A DNA stretch of 7,904 nucleotides from Pseudanabaena sp. CAN_BIN31 (GTDB lineage: Bacteria > Cyanobacteriota > Cyanobacteriia > Pseudanabaenales > Pseudanabaenaceae), in NCBI GenBank assembly GCA_026785865.1, contig JAJAZG010000400.1:1-7904 (forward strand), read 5' to 3'. The position numbers and the translations under genes were made by a program. A model generated the notes under the pieces. That model did no database searches, had not been told where the DNA came from, and saw only the letters and a program-made list of their open reading frames with translations. Every line of letters begins with the position of its first letter. The stretch's first letter is position 1. Of the stretch, positions 5,718-7,904 are shown piece by piece.

Positions 5718-7904
5718 ATGAGTCAAGCAGGAACTAACCCATGGGAGCGCCAATTTGTTAACCTTGGGCGAATCATGCAGTTCTTGCGTGATGAAGACAG
5801 TATCGACAACTTATTGACCGCAACCCTCGATTATCTTCGAGACAATTCTGACTACAAATTAATCTGGATTGGGCTTTATGACGCAGAAAATCATCGACTT
5901 ACAGGTAAAGGGGGGACTACACCTGCTGGCGAGATTAAATTTTTAAAAGAACGATTTGCTCTCAATGCAGGGGATTTACTCGATCAGGTGATATTGCAAC
6001 GCAAGCCTGTCCCGATCGCCGATCTGCGTCAAGAAAGGCGAAGTGGTGAATGGCAGAAACTCGCTCAAAAATTTGATATTCAAGGCACATTAATCTGGCC
6101 GATCTATCATCGCGATCGCAGTTTTGGCGTAGTCATATTAGGCTCAAGCCAGTGGAATGTTAATACGCGCAACGAAGAAAGAGCGAGACTATCTATTGTT
6201 CTTGGCACCCTTGGCTCAACCCTTAGTCGCCTTGACGATCAGTGGCATCATCACAATGCCAAGCGACCTGACGAACCCTTACTGGAAATTCTCGCCAAAA
6301 TCCGTAATATTCCCACACTCAACGATCGCCTTGAAGAGATCGTGCAGGCAACCCATAGCTTTGTCATGCCCGATCACACCAATATTTATTGGTTTGAACG
6401 CGCACATCAATATTTTTGGCGACGAATTGCTAATCGGCAAGCGGGCCCTAAAGGTAAACAACAAGCGGTTGACAATACGGCTGGGGTAACGGTACAAAAT
6501 GCTCCTGGTTTATATCAGGCTCTATCGAAAGATCAAGTGGTGGTGGTGGTTGATGCCAAGTCGATGACCAAAGGCGAAGTTAGCAATCGCGTCATGGAAC
6601 AATTTGGTGCGGTTTCCATAATTGTCGCCCCCATATTTTTTCAATCAGAACTATTAGGATTTTTGTCAGTGGAAGGCGATGAGCCGCGTCTTTGGACAGA
6701 TGACGAGCGAAATTTTGTACGCGGCGCGGCGCAGCTAGCAGCCATTACCGCACCTTTAGAAGAAATGGAAGTGACCCTCGATCGCATCGCTTCCGATCAA
6801 ATTCTTACCGCAGGGATTGCTAGAGCCATATATTCCGATAACGATTGGCAAAGCGCCCTCGATCAAGCCGCTACACAACTATGTCAGCGACTAGGCGTAG
6901 AAAGGTTTTGGGTTTGCACCTATGACAAAGACAATGATACGTTTCGGATTGATTTCCAGTATCATCCCAAAAACCGCCGACCCCTGCCTGCGATTCTAAC
7001 GGGACTAGCTCCCGTCGATGTGCAGATGATGGAGCAATCTCTCGATGCCGCAACTGTAGAAAATTTCGATAGTGATTTTAAATTTTTGCAATGGCGAGAT
7101 TCATTAATCGATCTCGATGTGCGATCGATGATCGTCAGTAGTACTTCGATGGGAAAATCTCTAGAAGGTATTCTCGCCGTTGCCCACGAAGCACCGCGTA
7201 CATGGTCGCGCCCAGAGCGAGAAATGGTGCAAGCAGTCGCACAACAGATTGGGTTAATCGTTCACCAAAATGAGTTGCAGCGCTTATCCGATGAACGTCA
7301 AAAGTCTTACCAAGCCGTCCAGTTTGGTCTAGTTGCGCTCCAACAGTGCGACGCGCTCGATAAGCTGCATCACGCTGCTACACAATTAATGGCGCAGGTT
7401 ACGCAATCCCCTCTGGCGATATTGGTCGTATGGTTACCTGGTCGGCAAGGTGGACAAATTGCCTCAGTATTTGCGAGCCGTGATGAGTATCAACTCACCA
7501 TTAGCGAAACTCTAATTGCGATCGAAGAAGATCCACTTGTGCAGTGGGCAATCCAAACCGAGGGGATTCTACCGCTTAGTGTTCATGATTTGCCAGAACA
7601 GACGAAGGCTTGGCTAAATGCCCCTGCCCTTGGACATTTGATGGTCACGGCTCTACGCACAACACCTGAACACCAACCAACAGGAATGATTTTGGTTGCC
7701 GATCGCGTAGGACGGCGATGGATTGATCGCCAACTGCAAGCTTTTAATATGTTGACAAATCAACTTTCTTGGTCGCGTCGCCATTTGTTGCTAGTCGATC
7801 ATCTCAAACACAATCGTCAAGAACTAGAGCGATTGAATTGGTATAAGCACCGTCGGCTGGAAGATATCTATCGCACAGTTAGTTCTGGAGTTCAGCGTTT
7901 ATTA
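5718..7904 (+). CDS. Multi-GAF sensor protein, probably a histidine kinase (3' end outside window)
   Basis: Translation from ATG 5718 is open for 729 codons to the right edge, with no stop. I read four successive GAF-like segments: about residues 19-173 (containing YKLIWIGLYDAENHRL and GTLIWPIYHRDRSFGVVILG), 188-349 (TNIYWFER, SIIVAPIFFQSELLGFLSVE), 357-524 (VERFWVCTYDKD, SMIVSSTSMGKSLEGILAVA), and a weaker one at 530-693 (SPLAILVVWLP, TGMILVADRVG). The repeated ending of a basic sheet strand plus a helix such as RNFVRGAAQLAAITAPL is typical of GAF domains. A charged helix follows (HNRQELERLN, then YKHRRLEDIYRTV), which may open the kinase dimerisation domain; H711 is the only obvious candidate histidine there and the context is not a standard H-box. 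No signal peptide or membrane segment is seen, so it should be cytoplasmic. Only three cysteines occur and no Cys-His pair, so a bilin chromophore is unlikely. Ligand and partner are unknown. The kinase half is inferred. Confidence 0.8.
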   Translation, partial: MSQAGTNPWERQFVNLGRIMQFLRDEDSIDNLLTATLDYLRDNSDYKLIWIGLYDAENHRLTGKGGTTPAGEIKFLKERFALNAGDLLDQVILQRKPVPIADLRQERRSGEWQKLAQKFDIQGTLIWPIYHRDRSFGVVILGSSQWNVNTRNEERARLSIVLGTLGSTLSRLDDQWHHHNAKRPDEPLLEILAKIRNIPTLNDRLEEIVQATHSFVMPDHTNIYWFERAHQYFWRRIANRQAGPKGKQQAVDNTAGVTVQNAPGLYQALSKDQVVVVVDAKSMTKGEVSNRVMEQFGAVSIIVAPIFFQSELLGFLSVEGDEPRLWTDDERNFVRGAAQLAAITAPLEEMEVTLDRIASDQILTAGIARAIYSDNDWQSALDQAATQLCQRLGVERFWVCTYDKDNDTFRIDFQYHPKNRRPLPAILTGLAPVDVQMMEQSLDAATVENFDSDFKFLQWRDSLIDLDVRSMIVSSTSMGKSLEGILAVAHEAPRTWSRPEREMVQAVAQQIGLIVHQNELQRLSDERQKSYQAVQFGLVALQQCDALDKLHHAATQLMAQVTQSPLAILVVWLPGRQGGQIASVFASRDEYQLTISETLIAIEEDPLVQWAIQTEGILPLSVHDLPEQTKAWLNAPALGHLMVTALRTTPEHQPTGMILVADRVGRRWIDRQLQAFNMLTNQLSWSRRHLLLVDHLKHNRQELERLNWYKHRRLEDIYRTVSSGVQRLL

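Noticed and set aside
6157..6497. Open frames of about 110 aa (plus) and 72 aa (minus) in the right part
   Set aside because: Both lie inside the 729-codon GAF frame, which has continuous domain-like sequence through this stretch.

Overview
The window is cyanobacterial chromosome. Three things support this: many copies of the cyanobacterial HIP1 octamer GCGATCGC, a DUF3067 gene and a stand-alone PCP_red gene (both families are typical of oxygenic phototrophs), and a cyanobacterial LpxB-related protein. A Pseudanabaena-like filamentous lineage is possible, but this cannot be settled from the window.

Region 1 (1-1821) looks like accessory DNA. It opens with the last 35 codons of an unrecognised ORF (1-108). 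A short stretch follows whose end, read outward, resembles an insertion-sequence terminus (around 140). Next comes an AAA/OLD-like ATPase gene that starts abruptly at its Walker A motif (146-1225), so its 5' end seems to be lost. It overlaps by 4 bases a DUF4276 (TOPRIM-like) gene (1222-1821). ATPase plus TOPRIM pairs of this kind are a common architecture in anti-phage systems. Here the ATPase appears damaged, probably by the element to its left. HIP1 is nearly absent from this segment.

Region 2 (1829-2473, minus strand) is a Uma2-family putative PD-(D/E)XK nuclease. It converges on the DUF4276 gene and diverges from the next gene.

Region 3 (2520-5342) looks like ordinary cyanobacterial core genome, with 18 HIP1 sites by my count. 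It holds an LpxB-related glycosyltransferase-like protein (TIGR03492 type), a 61-aa PCP_red protein, murQ (N-acetylmuramic acid 6-phosphate etherase, overlapping the PCP_red gene by 4 bases), and a 104-aa DUF3067 protein. A perfect 20-bp palindrome lies between murQ and the DUF3067 gene.

Region 4 (5343-5717) is a 375-bp non-coding gap full of inverted repeats, including a perfect 18-bp stem with a 3-base loop. Three of its hairpins share a GCGC-RRA-GCGY core.

Region 5 (5718-7904) is one open frame of 729 codons running off the right edge. It encodes a soluble protein with about four GAF-like segments, ending at what may be the start of a histidine-kinase dimerisation helix. It is probably the sensory half of a cyanobacterial signalling kinase.

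The strongest candidates for something unusual are the ATPase/DUF4276 pair with its apparently interrupted 5' end, and the repeat-rich gap at 5343-5717.
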